From Candidatus Schekmanbacteria bacterium (GTDB lineage Bacteria > CSSED10-310 > JACPHN01), in the NCBI GenBank assembly GCA_016188575.1, contig JACPHN010000023.1:1-64000 (forward strand): 64,000 nt of DNA. The letters run 5' to 3'. Positions 1 to 8,106 of the stretch are shown piece by piece (position 1 is the first letter of the stretch; every line of letters starts with the position of its first letter). Position numbers and translations under genes: made by a program. The notes beneath the pieces were generated by a model that worked only from the letters and a program-made list of their open reading frames with translations, did not search any database and was not told the DNA's origin.

Positions 1-1
1 G

Positions 2-682
2 GTCAATGCGCCGCTGGCCGCCGCGGTCGACCCGCGGGATGGGTCGCCGATCATCGCGGGCTACTTCGTCTACCCTATGACCTTCGACCTGGGCGAGCCC
101 GGCGAAAGGACGCTCGTCCCCGTGGGCTTCTACGACATGTTCGTCGCGAAATTTTCGCCGGCCGCGTTTACCAGCGTGCCAGTAGACCCCGCGGCGCTGT
201 GTCTGCTGATCATCGCCGCCGGCGCCTGCGTCGGGATCTACGAACGCCGGCGCCGCCGGGTAACGGTTTCGCGTTCGGGCCACCGCCCGGCCGATGGACG
301 GATCGGCGGACGGAAATTGTCGGGCTGCAGATCGGCACCCCGCGAAATCGCTGCTTCAGTGCAGACCTATGACGCGCTCGACCCGCGAGGAGGGGCCGAG
401 CTCCTTGTACGGGAAGGGGAAGTGAAACCTCCGCCTCGTCACGGAGCTCGGTGTCGTGGTGGGCTCATCCCAGGTAATGAAGATGTCAGCACCCTGAGTC
501 TCGACCCTGAGCGGCAGGAGGCCGCGAACGCCGCTCTTTGCAAAAGGAGTCTGGTACCGCCCCCCGTCCCACGTGTATACCTCGATGCGGTTGAAGTCGG
601 CACCGAAATCCTCGCCGATCGAAGCATACGCGACCACGTACTCGTTGACGGATCCAAGATCGCCCATGGGCACGGAACGTAG
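2..682 (+). CDS. C-terminal end of a secreted repeat protein with a membrane-anchor/sorting tail (5' partial, probably frameshifted)
   Basis: The frame is open from the left edge, so the start lies outside the window. The visible part includes DMFVAKFSP, the kind of blade end seen in SBBP beta-propeller repeats. It is followed by VPVDP, one hydrophobic helix (about nt 184-240) and a run of five arginines (about nt 245-259). That order (short motif, helix, Arg cluster) resembles IPTL/PEP-CTERM-type sorting tails, which normally stop just after the basic run. Here the frame stays open to 682 and overlaps the opposite-strand lipoprotein gene by more than 300 nt. A TAA lies at 261-263 in a neighbouring frame, so a single-base indel would give the expected end. 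I infer that the true protein ends near 260. The function of the upstream part is not visible. Confidence 0.5.
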   Translation, partial: VNAPLAAAVDPRDGSPIIAGYFVYPMTFDLGEPGERTLVPVGFYDMFVAKFSPAAFTSVPVDPAALCLLIIAAGACVGIYERRRRRVTVSRSGHRPADGRIGGRKLSGCRSAPREIAASVQTYDALDPRGGAELLVREGEVKPPPRHGARCRGGLIPGNEDVSTLSLDPERQEAANAALCKRSLVPPPVPRVYLDAVEVGTEILADRSIRDHVLVDGSKIAHGHGT

Positions 683-1387
683 CACCTGCCAGGCGACGGT
701 GCGGCGCTGTCGGGTGTATTCAGAGAGCGCCACCGGTGGGTCGAATTCGACGTTGCTCGTGTAGCAGTAGCCCACTCGGCCATCCTCCAGGCGTACCTTG
801 TACCAAATCTCCTTGACCGCCGATTCGGGCGGACCATCCTCGCCGTCGACGGCGCCTTTTGCGGTGCGCAAGGTAGCGGCGCGCTCGAACATCTCGAAGG
901 TGGTCCCGCGCGGAAGCTTTTCGAGCGTTTGGCCGTCGCGGCCCGGGGCGAGTCGGAGAAAAGTGGCGACTTTCGCGTGGCCCATGGCTTGCACAGGGAT
1001 GTCTTGAACGCTCTTGGCGAGCTCATCGAGCACCACCATGACGGTGGCGTCGGCGAACATCGACCGCTTCGCGTACCCGCGTCTCCCATCCTCCAACAGT
1101 ACCGCTACCCATCCCTCGGGTAGCGCCTTGCCGCCGGTCTCCTCCTCCTGAACCTTGACTCCGTAGCGCAGTGAGTCGAGGCTCCGCGAAAAACGGTCCG
1201 GCGCTTCGTAAATGTCCGCCTTCGAAACGACCACGAACAGCGGAGCTTTCGGCGTGGCCGCCTTGTCCTTGCCGAGCTCCAGGGAGCACGATGCAAGCAG
1301 CGCGGCGGCGAGCAGCGAGGCTACTGTGCGGGCGGCGCTGCGGCGGCGCGGGATACCGAAACATACGGCGCGGATTGCCTGGCTCAT
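356..1387 (-). CDS. Lipoprotein with two bacterial SH3-like domains
   Basis: This predicted lipoprotein has 343 residues. The ATG at 1387 gives an arginine-rich n-region, a hydrophobic core and the lipobox LLASC with the lipidated cysteine near residue 34. A start 26 codons upstream would put a long untypical leader ahead of the signal. Two SH3b-like segments follow. One spans about residues 50-115 and ends in EDGRRGYAKRSMF; the other spans about 125-200 and ends in EDGRVGYCYTSNV. Both carry the W(V/Y)xVxLEDGRxGY signature of extracellular SH3 domains, which often bind peptidoglycan or peptides. The last 140 residues (an all-beta-looking region rich in W, Y and F) match nothing I recognise. 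The 3' end overlaps the convergent partial gene at the left edge. The specific role is unknown. Confidence 0.75.
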   Translation of the reverse strand: MSQAIRAVCFGIPRRRSAARTVASLLAAALLASCSLELGKDKAATPKAPLFVVVSKADIYEAPDRFSRSLDSLRYGVKVQEEETGGKALPEGWVAVLLEDGRRGYAKRSMFADATVMVVLDELAKSVQDIPVQAMGHAKVATFLRLAPGRDGQTLEKLPRGTTFEMFERAATLRTAKGAVDGEDGPPESAVKEIWYKVRLEDGRVGYCYTSNVEFDPPVALSEYTRQRRTVAWQVLRSVPMGDLGSVNEYVVAYASIGEDFGADFNRIEVYTWDGGRYQTPFAKSGVRGLLPLRVETQGADIFITWDEPTTTPSSVTRRRFHFPFPYKELGPSSRVERVIGLH

Positions 1388-1484
1388 GGGAAGCTCAGCA
1401 TAGCCCGACGAGGAGCCGGCCGCCACCGCGCGGCACGTGGCGGTGCGGCAGGCAAGGGCACACACCGCGATTCAGCAGGGGCGG

Positions 1485-1787
1485 TCACCGCTGCTTGGGC
1501 GGTGGGACGCGCTGCTCCTGCCAGCCGGCATTGAGGCGGTAGACGAACGCGAGGATCTCCGCGACGACCTGGTACAGCTTGGGGGGAATCTCAAGACCGA
1601 CCTCGAGCTGTTGAAGCATTTGCGCCAGGTCCGGGTCCTCGCGAATGGGGATGCCATGCTCCAGGGCGACCGAAACGATGCGATCGGCAATCGCGCCGGA
1701 GCCCCGGGCGATCAAACGCGGCGCCGTTTCCAATTCCGGGTCGTACCGCAGGGCGGCGGCCGTCTTGCGATTGAGTGGCGCGTTCAC
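1485..1787 (-). CDS. Stand-alone FlhB C-terminal-domain-like protein
   Basis: This 100-residue protein matches the cytoplasmic C-terminal domain of the flagellar/type III export switch protein FlhB/YscU. It has ALRYDPE near the start, AP-x-LIARGSGAIADRIV in the middle, then GIPIREDPDLAQML and LEVGLEIPPKLYQVVAEILAFVY. In true FlhB the segment is preceded by four membrane helices and contains the self-cleaving NPTH motif; here the helices are absent and the matching position reads DPE. Such short FlhB-like proteins (YlqH/FhlB type) occur in many bacteria and may contact the flagellar export gate. No other flagellar gene is in the window. The gene is on the same strand as queG, about 400 bp downstream of it. 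Confidence 0.85.
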   Translation of the reverse strand: MNAPLNRKTAAALRYDPELETAPRLIARGSGAIADRIVSVALEHGIPIREDPDLAQMLQQLEVGLEIPPKLYQVVAEILAFVYRLNAGWQEQRVPPPKQR

Positions 1788-2189
1788 TGAAGTCCTCCAC
1801 CGTGGCCTGGCAAGGCAAAAAGCACCTGCTCTACCCCAAGTTTCGCCCCAACCGCTTGGGGAATCAAGAGTGGAGCTTCCGCTGAATCCACCGCTCGTTC
1901 GGCGTCGGGGTGACAGCGCCCCTCACCTCACCCCCCTTGTTGGGCGTCGGCCGAATCTGCCTTACACGTGAGGCCGCGACGATAGGCGCGCGATTTATCG
2001 CGCCCTCATCGCGGCCGGTAATCGGGGCGGATCATTCTCGGCCCGATAATCCCCGCCCCTGCTCACCGAAGCCTGCGGCGGGAAGAAGTGTAAAGGACGA
2101 AACCTGACATTCGGCCGACGCCTTTTTTCTGAAGTCAGTCGCGGCGCGCCGCGGCGAGTGCCACCTGCGGGCGCGCCGCGCGGGCTCGC
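1788..2189. other. Intergenic region without recognisable gene
   Basis: These 400 bp separate queG from the FlhB-like gene on the same strand. Short open frames exist but none has a credible ribosome-binding site or family resemblance. The only structure I see is the palindrome at 1985-2004. Confidence 0.5.
1985..2004. repeat. REP-like palindrome
   Basis: A 20-bp element has arms GGCGCG(CG)A and TCGCGCC around a TTTA loop; the left arm carries two extra bases. It strongly resembles the longer hairpin at 44302-44333, whose inner arms are GGCGCGA and TCGCGCC around CTCA. Both lie between genes. Short dispersed palindromes of this kind are common in GC-rich genomes. No transposase accompanies either copy. 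Confidence 0.4.
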
Positions 2190-3425
2190 TCATTCGGCGC
2201 TCTCCCCGCGACCTCCGGGAGCCGCAGCGGATCGCGCGCCGAGCTCCGCAGCCTGGCGCGCCACCAAGCCGTCGCCGCAGTCCGCGAGCCGATGCGCGAG
2301 CGTTTCCAACTCCACCACCCGCTGCGCGTCACGGCACTCCCTGGCGTGGCGTCGGAGATTGCTTACGACCACGAGCAGGTTGCGCAACAAGCCGTCACCG
2401 TGGGCACGCCGCAGCGCGGAGCCGCGGGTCAGCTCGTCGAAGCCGGCGAACCTGTCCGTTGCCGTCGATCCTCTACCGTTAGGGTTGGCCAGGCCGTCGC
2501 CGGCAGCACCCACTCCTAGCCGCCCCGCAAGTTCCTCCGGGGACAGCGTCGCAATACCCGCCCGCGGCCACAGGTCGCGATCCAGAGTCATGGCGGCCTT
2601 GCGGTTGTAGGGACAAACGTCCTGGCAAACGTCACATCCAAAAACGCGGTCACCGCTTTGCCGGGCGAGCTCGGCGCCAATGGTGTCGCGGTTCTCGATG
2701 GTGAGGTAGGAGATACAACGGCGCGCGTCGAGGCGGTGCGGGGCGATCAGCGCGCCAGTTGGGCAAGCGTCGAGGCAGCGGCGACAGGACCCGCACAAGC
2801 CCCCCAGCGGTTCGTCAGGAAGAAGCTCGAGCGTGGTCACGACCTCACCGAGGAACAGCCACGAACCGATCCGGGGATGAATGAGGCAGGTGTTCTTGCC
2901 AATCCAGCCGAGCCCGGCTCGCGCCGCGTGAGCGCGCTCGAGAATCGGTGCCGAATCAACCGCGATGCGCGCGACGCCGCCCAACCGCGTGAGCTCCCGG
3001 GCAATTGCCGCTAGCCGGCGCCGCAGCACCTTGTGGTAATCACGTCCCCACGCGTACCGGGAAATCCTGGCGATCTCTTCCCCACCGTTTTTGTCAGGGC
3101 AATCCTGCACTTGGGCGCCTGCTTGCCCGGGCTCGCGTCCCGCGGTTCCACCGTGCGCCGGCGCGGCTGGCGGCGCATTATAGACTTGCGCGCAGCATAC
3201 GACGGCGCGAGCGCCGGGCAGGAGCTCGCGGGGATCACGGCGCACGGACGCCATAGACGCCATGTAGGTCATGCCGCCGTGGAGCTCGTCCGCGAGCCAG
3301 CTCAGCAGCCGCTCTCCGTCCGCTGGCGGCAGCGCCGGAGCGATCCCGGCAAGATCGAAGCCGACCTCGTGGGCAAGCCGCTTGACGGCCGCGGACCGCT
3401 GGGCAGGATCATTCGCCCACAACAT
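2190..3425 (-). CDS. queG: Epoxyqueuosine reductase QueG
   Basis: QueG reduces epoxyqueuosine in tRNA to queuosine, using a cobalamin cofactor and two [4Fe-4S] clusters. The 411-residue protein has the family landmarks in order: an N-terminal half with RYAWGRDYHKVL, the segment PILERAHAARAGLGWIGKNT, then the ferredoxin motifs CGSCRRCLDACP and CDVCQDVCPYNR. A C-terminal extension follows, as in longer QueG proteins. It is somewhat longer than usual because of a roughly 30-residue low-complexity insert near residue 90 (rich in G, A, P and Q) ahead of the RYAWG motif. The ATG at 3425 sits 21 nt after the stop of the DUF3467 gene, so the two are probably co-transcribed. No other queuosine gene is nearby. 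Confidence 0.93.
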   Translation of the reverse strand: MLWANDPAQRSAAVKRLAHEVGFDLAGIAPALPPADGERLLSWLADELHGGMTYMASMASVRRDPRELLPGARAVVCCAQVYNAPPAAPAHGGTAGREPGQAGAQVQDCPDKNGGEEIARISRYAWGRDYHKVLRRRLAAIARELTRLGGVARIAVDSAPILERAHAARAGLGWIGKNTCLIHPRIGSWLFLGEVVTTLELLPDEPLGGLCGSCRRCLDACPTGALIAPHRLDARRCISYLTIENRDTIGAELARQSGDRVFGCDVCQDVCPYNRKAAMTLDRDLWPRAGIATLSPEELAGRLGVGAAGDGLANPNGRGSTATDRFAGFDELTRGSALRRAHGDGLLRNLLVVVSNLRRHARECRDAQRVVELETLAHRLADCGDGLVARQAAELGARSAAAPGGRGESAE

Positions 3426-3446
3426 CTCGCCAGCGCCCGGCCCGGC

Positions 3447-3752
3447 CTAGTTGACGAATGAAGGCGGCGCCGCCGGACCGGGCGGAGGCGCGTCTGTGAT
3501 TACCCCATGCGCTTCTTCGAACTGCCTGATGTTGTCCATCAAGGCCGCGCTGAGCCGCTTTGCATGCGCGGGGCTGAGAATGACGCGCGCCCCTACGACG
3601 GTTTGCGGCGGCAAGGCTATCGCGAAGTCGATGGCGAACTCTTCGCGCGTGTGGGTAATGATCGCAAGGTTGCTGTACGTTCCTTTCACAACGTCATCCG
3701 AGATCTTCATATTGACGGACCGACGAGGATTGGGATCCTCTGGTGAGGCCAT
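3447..3752 (-). CDS. DUF3467 family protein
   Basis: This small protein (101 residues) belongs to the DUF3467 family. The core is YSNLAIITHTREEFAIDFA, followed by VGARVILSPAHAKRLSAAL and a helix ending in QFEEAHG, the usual pattern of this family. A Pro-rich tail ends the protein. I chose the ATG at 3752 because AGGAG lies eight bases upstream; two in-frame ATGs further upstream lack such a site. The biochemical role of the family is not established. It precedes queG by 21 nt on the same strand. Confidence 0.85.
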   Translation of the reverse strand: MASPEDPNPRRSVNMKISDDVVKGTYSNLAIITHTREEFAIDFAIALPPQTVVGARVILSPAHAKRLSAALMDNIRQFEEAHGVITDAPPPGPAAPPSFVN

Positions 3753-3797
3753 GGTGGGTACTCTCCTGGGTGGCATCCGCTGACTTGTAGAGACGCG

Positions 3798-3828
3798 AGT
3801 ATACATGGGGCTGCCCGGGCCCTGCCAA
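3798..3828 (-). promoter_or_regulatory. Possible sigma-70 promoter for DUF3467-queG
   Basis: On the minus strand TTGGCA (828-823, in the 3.8-kb region) and TATACT (803-798) are separated by 19 bp, about 45 bp upstream of the DUF3467 start. The hexamers are good but the spacing is long, so this is only a candidate. Confidence 0.3.
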
Positions 3829-3989
3829 GGGCGAATCGGGGGATTGCTCGACGGTTGTGCGCGGCGTTGCGGCGGACTATCCTCTGCTCAGTTCGCCGCG
3901 GCGAGATCGGTGCCACGAGGTATTGGCGCTTTCTCGCGGGCCACGAATCCTCGCTGGGAAAAAGCGTGTCTGTCGTCTCGACTCGTCTC

Positions 3990-5990
3990 ATGATTCGCCA
4001 CAAGCTGCTGTTGCTGTTTTTCTTGTTGGCAACAGTGCCGATGGTGGCGATGAGCACACTGGCCTACGTACGTTCGGTCAATGGTGTGGAGCAGATGCTC
4101 ACGGAGCAATCCGTCGTCATTGTCAATGACATGCTCGGCCGAGTGCGGCAGACACTTGCCGAGCCGGTGGCGGCATTGGGCGCCATGGCGCAGATGGAAG
4201 ACCTCGTGAAGCTGGCCGGAGATCCCGGCTGTGCTCGGGCTTCGGCGGCGCCAGGCGATTCAACGCTGGGCAGCTCGGGAACTGAGCTCGCCGGCCCCTG
4301 TCGGCGCGGCCAGGAGATCCTCGGAGACTTTTTTCTCGGTTACCGACACAGCTACTCGCGGATCCTGGTGGTTTCCTTGCTGCCGGCGGCAAGCCCCAGT
4401 GCCGGCGCACCTGTCGCCGACGGACCCGCTGTGGAGCGGTCCGACGAGGTCAGGGCCGTGTTTCGCACCAAGGAGGTGGTCGAGGTCCGCGGCGGCGAGT
4501 GGGCGTACGTCGAGCCGCAACCGCGGGAGCGCATCGTTCGCGCTGAAATCGACCGCTTGCTCGGACGTAGCAGCGACCACGTCAAGGCGTCGGAGCTACG
4601 CATGGACGCGAGTGGTTACGTGCATCGCGTAGCCGTGCCGCTGCGCACGCGGGATGCAGTCGTGGGCGCGATCGTGGGCGACCTGAAGGTCTCCACCTTG
4701 CTTGAGGAGACGGGTCGAGCGCAGAAGCTCGGCCGCTACGGTGAGCCGACGATCCTCACGGCGGACGGCATGGTGCTCTTCCATCCTGATCCAGCGCGTA
4801 TCAACCTATCGGCGGGGCTCGTCATGCCCGAAGTCGCGGCGGCCGCCGCCGCGGTTGGCAAGGGAGCCGCCCAAACGCGCCGCTTTGTGCGCGGCGGGGA
4901 GACGTGGCTATTTTCCGCGGCAGTCGATGACTCCTTCGGCTGGGTTGTGGGGCTCGCGACGCCGCTAGGCATTTTTGTGCGGCTGCCGGCGCGCGCGGCC
5001 AAGATTAACGTAACGATCGCCGTCATCTCGGCGCTGCTCGGTTTCGCGGCGCTGCTGTGGCTGGTCGCCCTGATTTCCCGGCAAGTGCGAACGCTCACGA
5101 CTGGTGCCGACGCCATCGCGTCTGGAAACCTCGCCACGCGCATCGAGGTGCGCTCCCAGGATGAAGTCGGCAAGCTCGCGATCAGTTTCAATGCCATGGC
5201 GGAGCGGCTCGACGAGCTCGTCCGGCAGTTCATCGAGGACGAGCGCATGCGCGAGGAGCTACGCATCGGCAGCTCGATGCAGGCGCGGCTCATCCCCAAG
5301 CAGTTTCCGCGCGTGCGCGGGGCGAGGGTGTACGGCATCATGCGCCCGGCGACGGAAATCGGCGGCGACTACTTCGACGTTATCGGTGACGGCACGGGCG
5401 GCGTCATCATTGCGATCGGCGACGTTTCGGGTAAGGGGCTGCCGGCCGGGCTGCTGATGGTGCAGGCCAATGCCATCGTCCGCAGCTATGCGGCGATGGG
5501 CTTTGGACCGCGGGACATCCTCCTCGGGCTGAACCGATTCCTCTCCGAGCGCATGTCGGCGAATCTCTTCATGAGTCTGCTTGTCCTCAGCTATGATGCC
5601 ACGCACCGCACGATTCACGTTTCGGGCGCCGGCCACGAGCACATCCTCGTGCTCAGCCGCGCTACGGGTACCGTGGAGGCGCGGCGGTGCGGCGGCACCG
5701 CGATCGGCATTCTCGACAGCGAACACGGACGATTCAGCGAGGTCGAGTTGGCACTGCAGGCGGGAGACCGCGTACTGCTCTACACGGATGGGGTTACCGA
5801 AGCCCGCGACGCGCAGGGCGCCTTTTTTGGCCTGGACCACCTGAGCGAGCTCTTCGTGGCAACAGCCGGCCTCGCCGTTCAGGAGTCGGTGCACGCGATG
5901 CTCGAACGCATCACCTTGTTCTATCATGAGACCGAGCAGTACGATGATATGACGATGGTCTTGTTCGAGATTGGGGAGGATGCGCTGTGA
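3990..5990 (+). CDS. Membrane-bound PP2C-type serine phosphatase (RsbU/SpoIIE-like) with HAMP domain
   Basis: This is a 666-residue sensor phosphatase. Helix 1 (about 7-27) and helix 2 (about 338-362) flank a large extracytoplasmic region, probably a Cache-type sensor. A HAMP domain follows (about 362-415, with VRSQDEVGKLAISFNAMAER) and then a SpoIIE/PP2C domain (about 428-660). Metal-binding motifs are present: EIGGDYFD, GDVSGKGLPAGLLM, YTDGVTEARDAQG and QYDDMTMV. Proteins of this kind dephosphorylate a STAS anti-sigma antagonist. A substrate candidate is encoded two genes downstream (7705). The ATG at 3990 starts directly at helix 1; a GTG at 3966 is an alternative. The stop overlaps the GTG of the next gene (GTGA), so this is the first gene of a five-gene coupled operon. 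Confidence 0.9.
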   Translation: MIRHKLLLLFFLLATVPMVAMSTLAYVRSVNGVEQMLTEQSVVIVNDMLGRVRQTLAEPVAALGAMAQMEDLVKLAGDPGCARASAAPGDSTLGSSGTELAGPCRRGQEILGDFFLGYRHSYSRILVVSLLPAASPSAGAPVADGPAVERSDEVRAVFRTKEVVEVRGGEWAYVEPQPRERIVRAEIDRLLGRSSDHVKASELRMDASGYVHRVAVPLRTRDAVVGAIVGDLKVSTLLEETGRAQKLGRYGEPTILTADGMVLFHPDPARINLSAGLVMPEVAAAAAAVGKGAAQTRRFVRGGETWLFSAAVDDSFGWVVGLATPLGIFVRLPARAAKINVTIAVISALLGFAALLWLVALISRQVRTLTTGADAIASGNLATRIEVRSQDEVGKLAISFNAMAERLDELVRQFIEDERMREELRIGSSMQARLIPKQFPRVRGARVYGIMRPATEIGGDYFDVIGDGTGGVIIAIGDVSGKGLPAGLLMVQANAIVRSYAAMGFGPRDILLGLNRFLSERMSANLFMSLLVLSYDATHRTIHVSGAGHEHILVLSRATGTVEARRCGGTAIGILDSEHGRFSEVELALQAGDRVLLYTDGVTEARDAQGAFFGLDHLSELFVATAGLAVQESVHAMLERITLFYHETEQYDDMTMVLFEIGEDAL

Positions 5991-7708
5991 GGAACAGGGG
6001 CCGCGGCCGAGCAATGAGGCTGGGGGCGAATGCCGGGCTGCTCTTGGCGCTCTTGGCGGCCTGCACCGGGGGCCCGGAAAAAGCGGGGCCGGCAGCTCGC
6101 GCCGGGCAGTATCACGGAGCGCTCGCGGCGTCGTTGCGGCATCTCGACCCCGCGCTCATGGAGGATCACACCTCCAGCATTGTCGGCACCCAGCTCTTTG
6201 ACGGGTTGGTTCAGTACCGCCGCGGTACCTTCGACGTTGAACCGGCACTCGCCGAGCGCTGGGAAGTCACCGCCGACCAGAAAGTGTGGCGCTTCTTTCT
6301 GCGCAAGGGCGTGCGCTTTCACGACGATCCTTGCTTTCCCGGTGGCCGCGGACGCGAGGTAACCGCCGCCGACGTCGTCTACTCGTTCCATCGACTCGGC
6401 GATGCCGCCGTGGGTTCCCTGGGGGGCTGGATCTTTGCCGACAAGGTCGCGGGGTTTCGCGAGCTCGCGGCGGGTACAGCCAAGTCGGTATCCGGCTTTC
6501 GTGTTCTTGACGACCATTCCCTGGAAGTCGAGCTGGTAGATGTCTTCGCGCCTTTTCTGCACTTGCTCACGACTCCCTACGCGTACGTCGTCCCGCGGGA
6601 GGCTGTCGAGTACTACGGCGAGCTGTTCGACCGCCATCCGGTGGGTACCGGCCCATTCCGCCTCGTGCGCTGGGACGCGGCGTCGGAGATCTTGCTCGTC
6701 CGCCATGATGGATACTGGGAGAAGGCACCGGACGGCCCGGAGCAGTTGCCGCTGTTCTCTCAAGTGTCGTTCCGGTTTCTGGTCCGCCCCATCGAGATGC
6801 TTGGGGAATTCGAGGCGCGGCGACTGGACAACATGGAGATTGTCGCGGAGGTGGAAGGTGGGGTGTATGCGCCGATCGATGGCGGCGTGCCGGGAACCGA
6901 CCGAGTACTGCTCCCGAAGTGGCAGGAGCGACAGGTCGTGCTGGTCTCGCCGCGCGTCATCGGTGGCCTTTACTTCATGGCGCCGGCGCAGTCAGCCGCC
7001 GGCTCGTTGATCGAGGGGAATCGCGACGTCCGCCTGGCGCTCAACTGGGCCATTGACCGGGAGCGGCTGATTCGCGAGATCCTGGGTCCGACAGCCAGCC
7101 CCGCGGGCCGCGTTATTCCTCCGGGTATGGACCCGCTACCTCCACCTCAGCCAGCGTTCGGCTATGATCTTCCACGCGCCCGACAACTGCTGGCCAGCGC
7201 GGGCTACCCCGGCGGCAAGGGCTTTCCGCCATTGCGCTTGCTCACCAGCTCCGGCATCACCTCGGCAATCGCAGACTTCGTCTCATCGACGTGGGCGGAG
7301 CTAGGCATCACCTCGACGGTGCAGGTCGTGCCCTGGTCCGAGCAGGACGCGGCGCAAGACAGCGGCCGTTATGACATGTACTCGATGGGGTGGAGCGCCG
7401 ACTACCCCGACGCGGAAAACTTCCTACGAATTTTCTATACTCCCAGCGTCGTCGGCATTCGCTACGCGGAACCCGACTTCCGCGCGCTCTTCGAAAAGGC
7501 GCTGGGTGTGCTCGACACGCAGGAACGTTATGGCCTGTATCGAAAGGCCGAGGCATTGATTCTCCGAGACGCTCCCGTGGCGTTTCTGTACCACACGCGG
7601 AATCGCGATTATCTTCAGCAGCCGTGGCTCAAAGGCGTACCTATCTCGAATACGGGTCTCTACTTCTTGAAGTACGGTTGGATTGAAGCGGAAGGAATGA
7701 CTCCATGA
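5987..7708 (+). CDS. Solute-binding lipoprotein, family 5 (OppA/DppA-like)
   Basis: This 573-residue extracytoplasmic solute-binding protein belongs to the peptide/nickel family (SBP_bac_5). It starts with GTG overlapping the previous stop. The signal peptide ends in LLAAC (cysteine near residue 26), so the mature protein is lipid-anchored. Family landmarks are LAERWEVTADQKVWRFFLRK with GVRFHDD, VTAADVVYSFHRL, HPVGTGPFRLVRW, VRLALNWAIDRERLI and the C-terminal FLYHTRNRDY region. In transport operons this protein feeds a permease and ATPases, but none is present. The neighbours are instead an RsbU-type phosphatase (4-nt overlap) and a STAS protein (ATGA overlap). I infer a sensory role: it may present a ligand to the phosphatase sensor domain. 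Transport with a distant permease remains possible. Confidence 0.88.
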   Translation: MRNRGRGRAMRLGANAGLLLALLAACTGGPEKAGPAARAGQYHGALAASLRHLDPALMEDHTSSIVGTQLFDGLVQYRRGTFDVEPALAERWEVTADQKVWRFFLRKGVRFHDDPCFPGGRGREVTAADVVYSFHRLGDAAVGSLGGWIFADKVAGFRELAAGTAKSVSGFRVLDDHSLEVELVDVFAPFLHLLTTPYAYVVPREAVEYYGELFDRHPVGTGPFRLVRWDAASEILLVRHDGYWEKAPDGPEQLPLFSQVSFRFLVRPIEMLGEFEARRLDNMEIVAEVEGGVYAPIDGGVPGTDRVLLPKWQERQVVLVSPRVIGGLYFMAPAQSAAGSLIEGNRDVRLALNWAIDRERLIREILGPTASPAGRVIPPGMDPLPPPQPAFGYDLPRARQLLASAGYPGGKGFPPLRLLTSSGITSAIADFVSSTWAELGITSTVQVVPWSEQDAAQDSGRYDMYSMGWSADYPDAENFLRIFYTPSVVGIRYAEPDFRALFEKALGVLDTQERYGLYRKAEALILRDAPVAFLYHTRNRDYLQQPWLKGVPISNTGLYFLKYGWIEAEGMTP

Positions 7709-8106
7709 GCCTGAAAATCGACATCGAACCGCTGAGCGACGCCGCCGGGAGCGCGCTTCTGGTACGCGTGAGCGGCGAGTTGGACGCCACCACGGCGCCG
7801 CAGCTCACCAGCGAGATCAACAAGAGCTTCGACGCGACGCGCAAGTCCCTCGTTATCGATTGCGCTGGCATCGGCTTCATGAATAGTACGGCGCTGGGCC
7901 ATCTGATCGCGTATCGCAAGCTGGCGTTGAGCCGCGGCGGCTGCGTCGCGCTGGTCGCCCTGCAGGCGCGCACCCGCGAAGTTCTCGACCTGCTCGGCGC
8001 GCTCGACCTGTTCGTCGCGGTGGACACTCTGCAGGGGGCGCTGAGCGCCATCGGGCACCGCGGGGCGACTGGTGAGCCCCTGAGCGGAACGGCGGGGCGA
8101 CCGTGA
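7705..8106 (+). CDS. STAS-domain anti-sigma factor antagonist
   Basis: This single-domain STAS protein has 133 residues. The fold signature is visible: VRVSGELDATTAPQL, then SLVIDCAGIGFMNSTALGHL. Ser61, in the loop before the second helix, is the position phosphorylated by anti-sigma kinases in SpoIIAA/RsbV proteins. The last 25 residues (GATGEPLSGTAGRP and preceding) are a flexible tail. The gene overlaps the solute-binding gene upstream by ATGA and the STAS-kinase fusion downstream by GTGA. It is the likely shared substrate of the kinase (8103) and the phosphatase (3990) of the same operon. Confidence 0.88.
   Translation: MSLKIDIEPLSDAAGSALLVRVSGELDATTAPQLTSEINKSFDATRKSLVIDCAGIGFMNSTALGHLIAYRKLALSRGGCVALVALQARTREVLDLLGALDLFVAVDTLQGALSAIGHRGATGEPLSGTAGRP

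Noticed and set aside
2-682. Accepting the whole frame to 682 as the true protein end
   Set aside because: The part after the arginine run is arginine/glycine-rich and antisense to a well-supported lipoprotein gene.
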